DNA from: Palsa-506 sp963707065
GTDB taxonomy: Bacteria > Actinomycetota > Actinomycetes > Streptosporangiales > Streptosporangiaceae
Assembly (NCBI GenBank): GCA_963707065.1
Contig: CAVPPJ010000053.1
Coordinates: 124,001 to 188,000 of the forward strand
Direction: 5' to 3'
Length of the DNA: 64,000 nucleotides
Both the position numbers and the translations under genes were made by a program. The notes under the pieces are model-generated. The model ran no database searches. It was given only the letters and a program-made list of their open reading frames with translations, and was not told the DNA's origin. This document shows, in pieces, positions 16,384 through 24,352 of this stretch (positions are counted from its first letter, which is position 1; each line of letters opens with the position of its first letter).

Positions 16384-17469
16384 ATGCACATGAGGCAGCT
16401 GCTGGGACGGCTTACCTCCCCGGTGCCGTCACGCGATGACAAGTCCGGCGACCCAGGTGGCAGGCCCGCCGGCTCCGGCGACAGGTCGGCCGGCGCCCTC
16501 GGCGACAAGCCCGGCGACCCAGGCAACCGGCCCGGCAACTCGGGCGACAGCCCCGGCGACTCCGGCGACAGGATCGACTCCGGCGGGCGGGCCAGGCCGG
16601 GGCGGGGGCGATCCAGCCGGAAGATCCAGGCGGCGCTGGCCGGAGAGGCATCGGCGGCGGTCGCCGATGTCGAGTACCCGCCGCCGGCCCAGGATCCCGC
16701 CGCGGCGGCCTTCTTCGACGTGGACAACACGCTCATGCGGGGCGCCTCTATCTATCACTTCGCCCGCGGCCTGGCGGCACGCAAGATGTTCCGGCCCCTG
16801 GACCTAGTGCGGCTGACCTGGGGCCAGCTGTCCTTCCGCCTGCGCGGCACGGAGAACTCCGACCATATCGACGCGGTGCGGCAGAGCGCCCTCGCGTTCG
16901 TGGCCGGCCATCAGGTAGCGGACATCGTCGCGCTGGGCGAGGAAATCTACGACGACACCATGGCGGACCGCATCTGGGCGGGCTCCAGGGAACTGACCCG
17001 CCGCCATCTGGCGGCGGGACAGCGGGTCTGGCTCGTCACGGCCACGCCGGTGGAACTCGCCAACATCCTCGCCCGCAGGCTCGGCCTGACCGGCGCCCTC
17101 GGCACCGTCGCGGAGAGCGTGCAGGGCGTCTACACGGGCCGCCTGGTCGGCGGGCTGCTGCACGGCGAGGCCAAGGCCGCGGCGATCCGCGCCCTCGCCG
17201 TGCGGGAGGGGCTGGACCTGGCGCGCTGCACCGCTTACAGCGACTCTGCCAACGACCTGCCCATGCTGTCCCTGGTTGGCTACCCGCACGTGGTCAATCC
17301 GGACGCGGAACTGCTCGCCGAGGCGCGGCGTAACGGCTGGCCCGTGCACGATTTCCGGTCGGGCCGGCGAGTCACGATGATCGCGCTGCCCGCCGCGGCC
17401 GGGGCCGGCGCCATCGCCGGAGGGCTGGCGGCCGGCGTCGCGCTGCACCGCCGGCGGGCCCGCTCCTGA
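16384..17469 (+). CDS. HAD-IB family phosphatase (SerB-like)
   Basis: Haloacid dehalogenase-superfamily phosphatase. Motif I is AAFFDVDNTLMRG with the nucleophilic Asp; motif II lies in VWLVTATPVELA; motifs III/IV are GEAKAAAIRAL and YSDSANDLPMLSLVG. The first 75-80 residues are low-complexity Gly/Asp/Ser/Pro repeats (GDKPGDPGNRPGN type) and a C-terminal helix (AAGAGAIAGGLAAGVAL) may touch the membrane. The start is uncertain: ATGs at 16342, 16384 and 16390 are in frame, and 16384/16390 have AGG upstream. A convergent PlsC-type acyltransferase follows, a pairing that suggests phospholipid metabolism, but the substrate is unknown. Confidence 0.87.
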   Translation: MHMRQLLGRLTSPVPSRDDKSGDPGGRPAGSGDRSAGALGDKPGDPGNRPGNSGDSPGDSGDRIDSGGRARPGRGRSSRKIQAALAGEASAAVADVEYPPPAQDPAAAAFFDVDNTLMRGASIYHFARGLAARKMFRPLDLVRLTWGQLSFRLRGTENSDHIDAVRQSALAFVAGHQVADIVALGEEIYDDTMADRIWAGSRELTRRHLAAGQRVWLVTATPVELANILARRLGLTGALGTVAESVQGVYTGRLVGGLLHGEAKAAAIRALAVREGLDLARCTAYSDSANDLPMLSLVGYPHVVNPDAELLAEARRNGWPVHDFRSGRRVTMIALPAAAGAGAIAGGLAAGVALHRRRARS

Positions 17470-17492
17470 GGCCGGGCGCCGCGCTGACGCCT

Positions 17493-17629
17493 CCGGCGCC
17501 AGCCCCCGCCGGGGCACGGTGGCCGACTATTGCCGGGGCCCCGGCGCCAGCCCCCGCCGGGACACGGTGGCCGACTATTGCCGGGGCCCGGCGCCAGCCC
17601 ACGCCGGGGCCTGGTGGCCGGCTCCGCCG
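17493..17629. repeat. 47-48 bp tandem repeat, about 2.7 copies
   Basis: The unit CCGGCGCCAGCCCCCGCCGG...CGACTATTGCCGGGGC occurs at 17493-17540 and 17541-17587 almost exactly, and a diverged partial copy runs to 17629. Each unit contains inverted GC-rich segments able to fold (CCGGCG...CGCCGG types). It fills the space between two convergent genes and may serve as a bidirectional terminator. Confidence 0.7.
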
Positions 17630-17630
17630 G

Positions 17631-18518
17631 TCAGCTGAACGCGGGACCCCGCTCCAGAACAAGCACGTCAAGTCTTTGCTGAATAATGTCCCGGACTTTA
17701 CTTCCTAGCTCGGCAACGGCTGCCGCCGGAAGCTGCCCGCCCGCGTTTCCGGCAGCAGGCCCGGGCGGCACCGGCGGGCAGAATTCGATAATCCAGTTGG
17801 ACGGCAGCGGGATGGCGCCAAGCGGGCCGAGCCAGGGAAATAGCGGCGTTAGCGGGAAATACGGAAGCCGGAGCATTCGCGCGAGTGATTCGGCATTTCC
17901 GATCATTGGATAGATCTCCTCGGCGCCGACGATCGCGCACGGGATGATCGGCACGCCGGCCGCTATCGCCGTTGCGGCGAAGCCGCCGCGGCCAAAGCGC
18001 TGCAGCCGGTAGCGCTCGCTGAAGGGCTTCCCGATGCCCTTGAAGCCCTCGGGAAATACCCCGACGAGCTCGCCGGCGGCCAGTAGTCTCGCGGCCTCGG
18101 CCGGGCAGGCCCTGGTGTGCCCGCTTTTCCTGGCCAGGCCGGCCAGGCCGGGAATCGCGTAGACCAGGTCAGCCCCGAGCAGGCGCAGGTTCCGGTGGCC
18201 CGGATGCTCGTCGAACAACCCGGACTGGAGCATGATCGCATCGAGCGGCAGGACACCGGAGTGATTGGCCACGACCAGGGCCGGGCCGGAGGCCGGCACG
18301 TTCTCGACGCCGCGCATCCGCACCCGGAACCAGTCACGGTAAATCGCCCGGGTCACGGGCATCACCACGGAGGCATGGAAGTCGGGGTCGAAGCCGGACT
18401 CGTCGACCTGATAGTCGCCGGCCGCCCGGCGGCGCACGAAATCGGCCGTCCCGGCGACCAGCTGACGCCACCCGTCCAGGTGATCGACAGTCAGGTGATC
18501 GGCCGGAGGCTGGCTCAT
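17631..18518 (-). CDS. Lysophospholipid acyltransferase family protein (PlsC-like)
   Basis: Glycerophospholipid-type acyltransferase. The catalytic box is VVANHSGVLPLDAIML, the H-x6-D variant seen in actinobacterial members rather than the usual H-x4-D. The substrate-binding block is GVFPEGFKGIGKPFSERY and a third block is PIIPCAIVGAEEIYPM. The 295-residue length is normal. The ATG at 18518 has GGAG 5 bases upstream. It should act at the inner membrane face on phospholipid or related acceptors; the exact acceptor cannot be told. It converges on the HAD phosphatase gene. Confidence 0.87.
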   Translation of the reverse strand: MSQPPADHLTVDHLDGWRQLVAGTADFVRRRAAGDYQVDESGFDPDFHASVVMPVTRAIYRDWFRVRMRGVENVPASGPALVVANHSGVLPLDAIMLQSGLFDEHPGHRNLRLLGADLVYAIPGLAGLARKSGHTRACPAEAARLLAAGELVGVFPEGFKGIGKPFSERYRLQRFGRGGFAATAIAAGVPIIPCAIVGAEEIYPMIGNAESLARMLRLPYFPLTPLFPWLGPLGAIPLPSNWIIEFCPPVPPGPAAGNAGGQLPAAAVAELGSKVRDIIQQRLDVLVLERGPAFS

Positions 18519-18585
18519 CTTGGCTCCACCGCGGCGCCGCGGGAGCGCAGCCTGCCCGGCGGCCGGGCAGGCACGCTAACCCGCC

Positions 18586-18684
18586 TTACTTCTTGTTCCT
18601 GCGCTGAACGCGGGTCTTGCGCAGCAGCTTGCGATGCTTCTTCTTCGCCATTCGCTTGCGGCGCTTCTTGATGACTGAGCCCAC
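18586..18684 (-). CDS. Small ribosomal protein bS22 (AURKAIP1/COX24 domain, 32 residues)
   Basis: A very small basic protein: the GTG at 18684 begins GSVIKKRRKRMAKKKHRKLL and ends QRRNKK before a TAA at 18586-18588. The sequence is nearly the same as the actinobacterial 32-33-residue protein found in the mycobacterial small ribosomal subunit and named bS22. About half the residues are Lys or Arg, as expected for binding rRNA. GAGGGTGG lies 7 bases before the GTG. The single-domain HTH gene upstream is its usual actinobacterial neighbour. Confidence 0.92.
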   Translation of the reverse strand: MGSVIKKRRKRMAKKKHRKLLRKTRVQRRNKK

Positions 18685-18887
18685 AAAACCACCCTCGCTC
18701 GATGTCTTGGCTTACAGGCATGCCTTCCATGCACGCCCCACGGCCGGGCGGCTTGCACGCGTCGAGGTAACAGCGTACCCCCGTCGCGGTAGCGGGCCTC
18801 ATCCCGGCTGGCTGCGCGCTACCGCCGACGGCACCAGCCTGCCGGCGCCGGAAGACCAGCCCGGCGCCTGCGGGCCAGCAAGGCGAG

Positions 18888-19091
18888 CTAGTCGGTCCCC
18901 ACAAACGCATCCCGCAGGTACTGGTTGACAGCCTGCTCAGGAACCCGGAACGAGCGACCGACCCTGATCGCCTCAAGCTCACCCGAGTGCACGAGACGGT
19001 AGACGGTCATCTTGGATACGCGCATGATCGTGGCCACCTCGGCCACGGTCAGGAACCTGACATCACTGAGCGGAGTTGCTTCTGCTGTCAT
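18888..19091 (-). CDS. Excisionase-family helix-turn-helix DNA-binding protein
   Basis: A 67-residue MerR/excisionase-type winged HTH protein: FLTVAEVATIMRVSKMTVYR is the HTH, and LEAIRVGRSFRVPEQAV is the wing plus recognition of a short direct site. The ATG at 19091 has GAAGAGGG about 8 bases upstream. Close homologues lie next to the bS22 gene in many actinomycetes and are not phage excisionases; they are probably housekeeping regulators. It precedes bS22 by about 200 bases in the same direction. Confidence 0.88.
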   Translation of the reverse strand: MTAEATPLSDVRFLTVAEVATIMRVSKMTVYRLVHSGELEAIRVGRSFRVPEQAVNQYLRDAFVGTD

Positions 19092-19372
19092 GCTGAGCCC
19101 TCTTCCGGCGAGCTGCGTGCGCCGAGCCGGTTTCGGCGCACCAGTCACGTCCGTCTCCAGCGTAAGTCCTGTGCGGAAAAGGGCAACCCCGGCAGGGGGT
19201 CTCATTGTTAAGCAGATCCGGCGCAAGCGGTTCATGCCGTTCGGCTGCCCATGTAAACCGCAGCTCAGTGGCCGGAGTGAGCACGGCCCGCCTTTCTGGC
19301 TATGCCGATAGCACCAATCCGGCTGCCGTTGATCGCCTTACCGAGGCTAGCCAGCCGGGCGCCGGGCTCGCG

Positions 19373-20167
19373 CTAGCCGGCGCCAAGCTCCCGGCCCCGA
19401 TCGCTTGCGGCCTCGATGGCGGCGAGGAAAGCCGCGCGTACCGAGTGCTTCTCCAGCTCGCGGATGGCATTGATGGTGGTGCCGCCCGGGGACGTCACCG
19501 CCTCGCGCAGGATCACCGGATGCTCGCCGGAATCGCGCAGCATCGTGGCCGCGCCATAGACGGCCTGCGTGACCATGGCGAGCGCATTGCCGCGCGCCAT
19601 GCCGAGCAGGATCCCGGCATCCACCATTGCCTCGACCAGGTAGTAGACATACGCGGGCCCGCTGCCGGACAGGGCGGTCGCGGCATTCTGCTGCGATTCG
19701 GGGATGCGCAGTACCTTGCCCACCGGGCGGAGCAGTTCCTCGGCCCGGCGCAGGTGCTCCTCACCCGCGTACATGCCCGCCGAGATCACGCTCATGGCCT
19801 CGTCCACCAGCACCGGCGTATTGGACATCACCCGCACTACCGGAACGTCGCCCGGCAGGCGGCGCTCGATGAACGAGGTGGTGATGCCCGCCGCCACCGA
19901 GATCACCAGGCGTTCCTCCCGCATGGCCGGCCCGATCTCCTCCAGCAGCGCCGCCATGTCCTGCGGCTTCACGGTGATGACGAGCGTCTCGGCCCGGCCG
20001 GCTGCGTCGGCGGCGCTGAGTACCTCGATCCCGTAGGCATCGCGCAGCTCGGCGGCCCGCTCGGCGCGGCGCGCGGCGGCGGTGACGCCGGCGGCCGGCA
20101 CGCCCGCCCGGAGCATCCCGGAGAGAAGCGCCTCGCCCATCTTCCCGGCTCCGAGGACTGCGATCAC
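19373..20167 (-). CDS. proC: Pyrroline-5-carboxylate reductase
   Basis: Last step of proline synthesis: NAD(P)H reduction of pyrroline-5-carboxylate. The Rossmann N-terminus IAVLGAGKMGEALLSGML, the middle VISVAAGITTSFIERRLPG and RVMSNTPVLVDEA, and the C-terminal family signature LREAVTSPGGTTINAIREL (with the catalytic/dimer helix before it, ALSGSGPAYVYYLVEAM) are all present. The 264 residues are complete. The GTG start gives the conserved N-terminus directly. It lies downstream of proline dehydrogenase, so synthesis and breakdown genes for proline are neighbours. Confidence 0.96.
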   Translation of the reverse strand: MIAVLGAGKMGEALLSGMLRAGVPAAGVTAAARRAERAAELRDAYGIEVLSAADAAGRAETLVITVKPQDMAALLEEIGPAMREERLVISVAAGITTSFIERRLPGDVPVVRVMSNTPVLVDEAMSVISAGMYAGEEHLRRAEELLRPVGKVLRIPESQQNAATALSGSGPAYVYYLVEAMVDAGILLGMARGNALAMVTQAVYGAATMLRDSGEHPVILREAVTSPGGTTINAIRELEKHSVRAAFLAAIEAASDRGRELGAG

Positions 20168-20260
20168 GCCGCCGAGCCTATCGCGGCGGGCTGCCGGGCC
20201 GGCCGGCGCAGGCTGGCCGGCAGGCCCGCACGCGGGGGGCAGCAGGGCAGCCGCGGCGGG

Positions 20261-21196
20261 TCAGCCCGTCGAGACGAGCGAGCGGAGGAAGAACGCCACG
20301 TTCGCGGGGCGCTCCGCCAGCCGGCGGACCAGGTAGCCGTACCAGTCGCTGCCGTACGGCAGGTAGACGCGCATCCGCGCGCCGTGGCCGGCCAGCCGCA
20401 GCTGCTCGGCGGGCCGGACGCCGTACAGCATCTGGTACTCGAAGCTGCCGGGCGCCCGGCCGGCCGTGTCCGCCCGGACGCCGGCGATCCTGATCAGCCG
20501 CGGGTCGTGCGTCGCGAGCATCGGGTAACCATCGCCGCCGAGCAGGATCCGCAGGCAGCGGGCATACGAGCGGTCGACATCGGCGCGCGAGACGAAGGCC
20601 ACCCCGTCCGGTGCGCGGTAAGCGCCCTTGCAGAGCCGGACCCGCGAGCCGGCCACCGCGAGGTCCGCGCAGTCATCCGCGCTGCGCCGCAGGTAGCTCT
20701 GCAGCACGCAGCCGAGGTCAGGGAAATCGGCCCGGAGCTCGGCCAGGATGCGCAGCGTGGCCGCCACCCTGGTGTGGTCCTCCATGTCGAGGGTGACCGT
20801 GGTGCCCGCGGCGCGGGCGGCGGCGCAGATCCGGGCGATGTGGCCGGCCGCGGTCTTCTCGCCGCCGGCCGCCAGGCCGAGGCCGACCGCGGTGGGCTTG
20901 ACGGAGACCTCGGCCCGGCCGCCGCTGGCCAGGCCGGCCGAGCCGAGCCGCCCCAGCAGCCCGGTGTACTCATCGGCCACGGCTGCCGCCTGGTCCGGAT
21001 CGGCCGTGTCCTCGCCCAGGTAGTCGAGGCTGACCAGCAGGCCGCCGGCGAGCAGCCGGCGGGTAACCTCGATCGCGTCATCGGCGGTGTCGCCGGCCAC
21101 GAACCTGGCGACCACGTCCCGGGTGTACGGGGCGGTGGTGACGACGCGACGGACCCGGTGGCTGGCCGACGCGGCCAGCAGTACGCGGCGCAGCAC
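20261..21196 (-). CDS. Proline dehydrogenase (monofunctional)
   Basis: FAD enzyme oxidising proline to pyrroline-5-carboxylate. The barrel motifs VSVKPTAVGLG, TVTLDMEDHTRVAATL, CVLQSYLRRSADDC and RLCKGAYRAPDGV are all present, and YLPYGSDWYGYLVRRLAERP is the C-terminal substrate-binding helix with its two arginines. The length, about 311 residues, fits the stand-alone form rather than PutA. The GTG at 21196 is preferred since GGAGG is 9 bases upstream; a TTG at 21205 abuts the site too closely. It probably runs with proC, 93 bases downstream. Confidence 0.93.
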   Translation of the reverse strand: MLRRVLLAASASHRVRRVVTTAPYTRDVVARFVAGDTADDAIEVTRRLLAGGLLVSLDYLGEDTADPDQAAAVADEYTGLLGRLGSAGLASGGRAEVSVKPTAVGLGLAAGGEKTAAGHIARICAAARAAGTTVTLDMEDHTRVAATLRILAELRADFPDLGCVLQSYLRRSADDCADLAVAGSRVRLCKGAYRAPDGVAFVSRADVDRSYARCLRILLGGDGYPMLATHDPRLIRIAGVRADTAGRAPGSFEYQMLYGVRPAEQLRLAGHGARMRVYLPYGSDWYGYLVRRLAERPANVAFFLRSLVSTG

Positions 21197-21240
21197 AGCG
21201 GACAACCTCCAGGCGGCCAGACGGTTCCAGGCCGCCCACG

Positions 21241-22275
21241 TTACTCGCGGGTGCGCTGCAGATCTCCGCGCGGCCGGCGCAGGGTGATCTTGACGTTCGC
21301 GCCAGCGTCCGGCGGCACGATGACCTCCTGCGCGGCCGGGATGCCCGCGGCGGACAGCACCGCATCGACCGGCACCGTCCGCTTGATCAGCGCCAGCGCG
21401 ATCGGGCCGAGCTCGTAGTGCCTGGCCGCCGATCCGGTGAACCCGACCCGGGTGCCATCCAGCTCGACGGCGTCACCGTGACCGGGCAGCGCGTCCTCGC
21501 TGCCGTCCAGGTGCAGGAACACCAGCCGGCGCGGCGGATGGCCCAGGTTGTGCACGCGCGCGACGGTCTCCTGGCCGCGGTAGCAGCCCTTGGACAGGTG
21601 CACGGCGGTATCGATCCAGCCGACCTCATGCGGGATCGTCCGGTGATCAGTGTCCAGCCCCAGCCGCGGGCGGTGCGCGGCGATCCGCAGCGCCTCATAC
21701 GCCCACATGCCGGCCAGCGCCGCGCCGCCTGCCTGCAGCCCGGCGGTCACGTCAGCCAGCCGCCGGCGGGGGACGACAAAATCGGTTTGATACGCAGCCC
21801 GCAGCGTTGCCGCCGCGGCTTCCGGCGGGTCAGCCGCGGCGGCGGGCCCCATCACCGTGAGCACGGCGTAGTCGGCACTGGCATCGGCGGGCTCGACCCG
21901 GAGCATGAACCGCATGGACTCGAGGAACTCCAGCAGCGGCCCGGCGGTGCCCGGCTCCACGTGCGCCCACACCGCGGTGCCGTCGTCGGTCAGCGTCAGC
22001 TGATGCTCGACGTGGCCGTTCGGGGAGAGGATGAGCGCCTCGGCCGTGTCACCGGCGGCCAGCTTGTCCAGGCTCTGCGTGGTGATGCTGTGCAGCCAGG
22101 ACAGCCGGTCCGGCCCGGTGATCCGGAGCACGCCGCGATGCGAGCGGTCGACCAGCCCGGCGGTGCCGGCCAGCGCCCGCTGCTCGCCGTACGGATCGCC
22201 GTAATGGGCAGCCACCCCACTGTCAGGGCCATCGGCGGGAACGGCGCCAGGTGCGGCAAGCAGGGGGCTCTTCAT
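21241..22275 (-). CDS. ygfZ: Folate-binding protein YgfZ (GcvT-like)
   Basis: Tetrahydrofolate-binding protein related to the glycine-cleavage T protein, needed for assembly or repair of certain Fe-S enzymes. The signature KGCYRGQETVARVHNLG carries the conserved cysteine, LSPNGHVEHQLTL is the N-terminal folate region and GLVDRSHRGVLRITGPDRL the start of the GcvT fold. The 344 residues are complete. It lies 35 bases before the proline dehydrogenase region and after the Fur-family gene, all in one direction. Confidence 0.92.
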   Translation of the reverse strand: MKSPLLAAPGAVPADGPDSGVAAHYGDPYGEQRALAGTAGLVDRSHRGVLRITGPDRLSWLHSITTQSLDKLAAGDTAEALILSPNGHVEHQLTLTDDGTAVWAHVEPGTAGPLLEFLESMRFMLRVEPADASADYAVLTVMGPAAAADPPEAAAATLRAAYQTDFVVPRRRLADVTAGLQAGGAALAGMWAYEALRIAAHRPRLGLDTDHRTIPHEVGWIDTAVHLSKGCYRGQETVARVHNLGHPPRRLVFLHLDGSEDALPGHGDAVELDGTRVGFTGSAARHYELGPIALALIKRTVPVDAVLSAAGIPAAQEVIVPPDAGANVKITLRRPRGDLQRTRE

Positions 22276-22308
22276 AGGGCCAGGCTATGCGGTCGGCACG
22301 CGGGCTCG

Positions 22309-22734
22309 TTATCGCTGGAGGTCTTTCCGGCAGTCGGCGCAGCGGCCGAATACGGTCAGGTGACCGACGTCTGTCTCGAAACCGAAATCGGCGTCCAGCG
22401 CGGTGACCAGGCCGCTGACGGCGGCCGGGTCGACCTGGATGACCTTCTCGCACTCGCGGCAGACCAGGTGCACGTGCGTTTCCTCGGCCGCCAGGTGGTA
22501 GCGGGGCGCGCCGTGCCCGAGATGGGTGTGGGTGACCAGGCCGATCTGCTCCAGCAGCTCGAGGGTCCGGTAGACGGTTGAGACGTTGACGCCGCGCGCC
22601 GTCTGATGGATATCGGCGAAGATCTCCTCGGGCGTGGCGTGCTCCAGCTTGGTGACGGCCTCCAGCACGAGCTGGCGCTGCGGGGTAACGCGGTAACCAC
22701 TGGCCCGCAGCGTGTCGTCCCACGTCTGTGACAT
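22309..22734 (-). CDS. nur: Fur-family metalloregulator, Nur-like
   Basis: A 141-residue Fur-fold repressor. The winged-helix domain (GYRVTPQRQLVLEAV, ARGVNVSTVYRTLELLEQ) is followed by a dimerisation domain with HVHLVCRECEKVIQVD (CxxC) and a second pair FGRCADCRKD, giving structural zinc cysteines. LGHGAPRYHLAAEETHVHLV holds the metal-sensing histidines. The wording is closest to Nur, the nickel-responsive Fur homologue of Streptomyces, rather than FurA or Zur; that subfamily call is from pattern memory. It is divergent from the G1 peptidase gene across a 685-base gap. Confidence 0.85.
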   Translation of the reverse strand: MSQTWDDTLRASGYRVTPQRQLVLEAVTKLEHATPEEIFADIHQTARGVNVSTVYRTLELLEQIGLVTHTHLGHGAPRYHLAAEETHVHLVCRECEKVIQVDPAAVSGLVTALDADFGFETDVGHLTVFGRCADCRKDLQR

Positions 22735-22838
22735 GGACGCAAGTCTAGTGACGGAGACGCGCTGAAAAGGTGCTTGCCACCCCGTCGCGGCGTGACGTAG
22801 CGTGCTGGCTAACGCGGGAAAGGAGGTGGTCCAGCAGA

Positions 22839-22877
22839 ATGCATAGATGTCGGACTCGTGAGGTGGCTGTCAGCTAG
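22839..22877 (+). CDS. Possible 12-residue peptide behind an extended Shine-Dalgarno
   Basis: AAAGGAGGTGGTCCA at 22819-22833 is complementary to the 3' end of 16S rRNA over nearly its whole length, much more than usual in this window. Ten bases on, an ATG opens MHRCRTREVAVS and a stop. A second frame from a GTG at 22858 could run to 23058 but looks random. Such an SD makes translation likely; the function (leader peptide or regulatory upstream frame) is unknown. Confidence 0.4.
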   Translation: MHRCRTREVAVS

Positions 22878-23077
22878 CCGCCGTCCCGCCGACGCTCACC
22901 GTGGCGCAAGCCTCGGAGCGCGGTTCACCGGCTTGACGCACCGTGGCGCCGGGAGGCGCCGGGGCTGCGTGCCGCCCAGGCGGCGGCCGGCGAATACACG
23001 GCAGACACCGGACCCCCGGGCTGACCGGCCTTGTCCAGCCGGTCCCCGTGGCGGGTAACACCTCCGGACCGCGGAGC

Positions 23078-23103
23078 GCAACTTTTGTTGCAGCACGTGC
23101 TGC
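23078..23103. promoter_or_regulatory. Overlapping palindromes in the nur / G1-peptidase gap
   Basis: GCAACTTTTGTTGC (23078-23091) is a perfect dyad, immediately overlapped by the perfect 14-base palindrome GCAGCACGTGCTGC (23090-23103). They lie in the 22735-23420 gap, about 320 bases before the peptidase start. The rest of that gap shows only the small peptide above, two CACCGTGGCGC direct repeats, and TAACGTAACGTTA near 23323. A regulator-binding site is plausible but unassigned. Confidence 0.4.
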
Positions 23104-23420
23104 GCGTCATAGCGTGGCGCAGCTCTTCGGATCCCGGTCGCGGTTGCCCCGTCGCGGGAGACGCCCGGGGGCTCTCTGCTGTCCGGGCACGATAACGCTG
23201 TCCGGGCACGATGACCGGCCTGGCGGCGATTGCCCGGTTCCGCCGGTTCCATGGGGGGCGACTCACGTTACTGAGCCGATACCTGCGGTTCTGCCGTCAT
23301 CCACGGCACATCCGCAGCTGATTAACGTAACGTTACTCACCGAACGCCCGGCGGAATCGCCTTTTCTCGACGGCACTTCCGCATTCGCCAGTCAGGCACA
23401 CAGTTCCAGAAAGGACCTCT

Positions 23421-24293
23421 GTGAACAAGTTCTACCGACTCACCGGGACAGCTGCCGCAGGAGTCACGCTCGCGGCGTCGGCCATGGCCTTCAGCGCCCC
23501 GTACGCGGCTGCCCAGCCGGACGCGCACCAGGCCATCACCGGGGCGGCGATCGCGGCCCCGGCCCCGGCCCCGCAACCGATGATCCCCGCCGCGCTGCCG
23601 GCCGGCCCTAACGGCATCAGCAACATCAGGACCGTGGGCTCCACGAACTGGGCCGGGTACGCAGTTCACCGGAGCGGCGAGAAGTTCCGCAGGATCAGCG
23701 CGACGTTCTTCGTGCCGTTCCTCAATTGCGCGGTTACCCCGGGCAACACCGACCCGGGCGTCTTCTCCGCGCACTGGGTCGGCCTGGACGGCTTCTCTAG
23801 CTACGACGGTGGAGCAGGACGGTATCGGGGCAGACTGCAGCAGCGGGTCGCCGACCTACTTCGCCTGGCGAGAGGTCTTTCCCCGGCCCGAGCAGCCGTT
23901 CACTTTGAAGATCAAGCCAGGAAACTCGATCACCGCGTCCGTAAGGTTCAGCCCTCGAGCGGCAAGTACCGGCTTGAGGTCAGGGACAACACCACTGGCC
24001 ACCACCGCACGGTGCACGAGAAGTGCGTAGGCTCGTGCAAGCGCAGCTCCGCCGAGATCATCAGCGAGGCGCCGACTGTCAACGGCAAGCAGGCGTCGCT
24101 GGCCGACTACGGCGCGCTGGGCTTCTCCGGCATCTCGATCACCAACGGCTCGGGCCGGAAGGGCGGGATCAAGTCCAGCCACTGGAGCCGCGTCAAGATC
24201 GAGCAGGTGGGCTTCAGCAGCAAGAACGTCATCGGGCAGCCCACCGCACTGAACGGCCGGTCATTCGCCAACTACTGGCTCGGCCAGAACTAA
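23421..24293 (+). CDS. G1-family glutamic endopeptidase (eqolisin-like), secreted; inner segment frame-scrambled
   Basis: Secreted acid peptidase of the bacterial G1 group. A signal peptide (KFYRLTGTAAAGVTLAASAM, cleavage near AYAAAQ) is followed by STNWAGYAV, ATFFVPFLNC, FSAHWVGLDGFSS and the later SSAEIISEAPTVNG carrying the catalytic Glu. Between about 23802 and 23953 the correct protein (VEQDGIGADCSSGSPTYFAW, with the catalytic Gln) is read one frame off: dropping T23802 and adding one base near 23953 restores it. As it stands the 290-residue frame stays open but about 50 residues, including the Gln, are replaced by nonsense. This could be two sequencing errors or a recently inactivated gene. 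A strong terminator follows. Confidence 0.8.
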   Translation: MNKFYRLTGTAAAGVTLAASAMAFSAPYAAAQPDAHQAITGAAIAAPAPAPQPMIPAALPAGPNGISNIRTVGSTNWAGYAVHRSGEKFRRISATFFVPFLNCAVTPGNTDPGVFSAHWVGLDGFSSYDGGAGRYRGRLQQRVADLLRLARGLSPARAAVHFEDQARKLDHRVRKVQPSSGKYRLEVRDNTTGHHRTVHEKCVGSCKRSSAEIISEAPTVNGKQASLADYGALGFSGISITNGSGRKGGIKSSHWSRVKIEQVGFSSKNVIGQPTALNGRSFANYWLGQN

Positions 24294-24312
24294 CCGGGCG
24301 GGAACGGGACTC

Positions 24313-24352
24313 GCCGGAACCGGGCTAGCGGGAGCGCTAGCCCGGTTCCGGC
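24313..24352. terminator. Bidirectional terminator, 18-bp perfect stem
   Basis: GCCGGAACCGGGCTAGCG (24313-24330), loop GGAG, then its exact complement (24335-24352). It lies between the convergent G1 peptidase and nitrobindin-like genes, and its right arm contains the stop codon of the latter. Confidence 0.9.

Noticed and set aside
18888..19091. Phage excisionase
   Set aside because: The HTH resembles excisionases, but it is the standard actinobacterial neighbour of bS22 and no integrase lies near.
22858..23058. 66-residue protein from a GTG inside the nur gap
   Set aside because: Arg/Pro/Gly-rich without motifs; the ATG frame behind the strong Shine-Dalgarno fits better.
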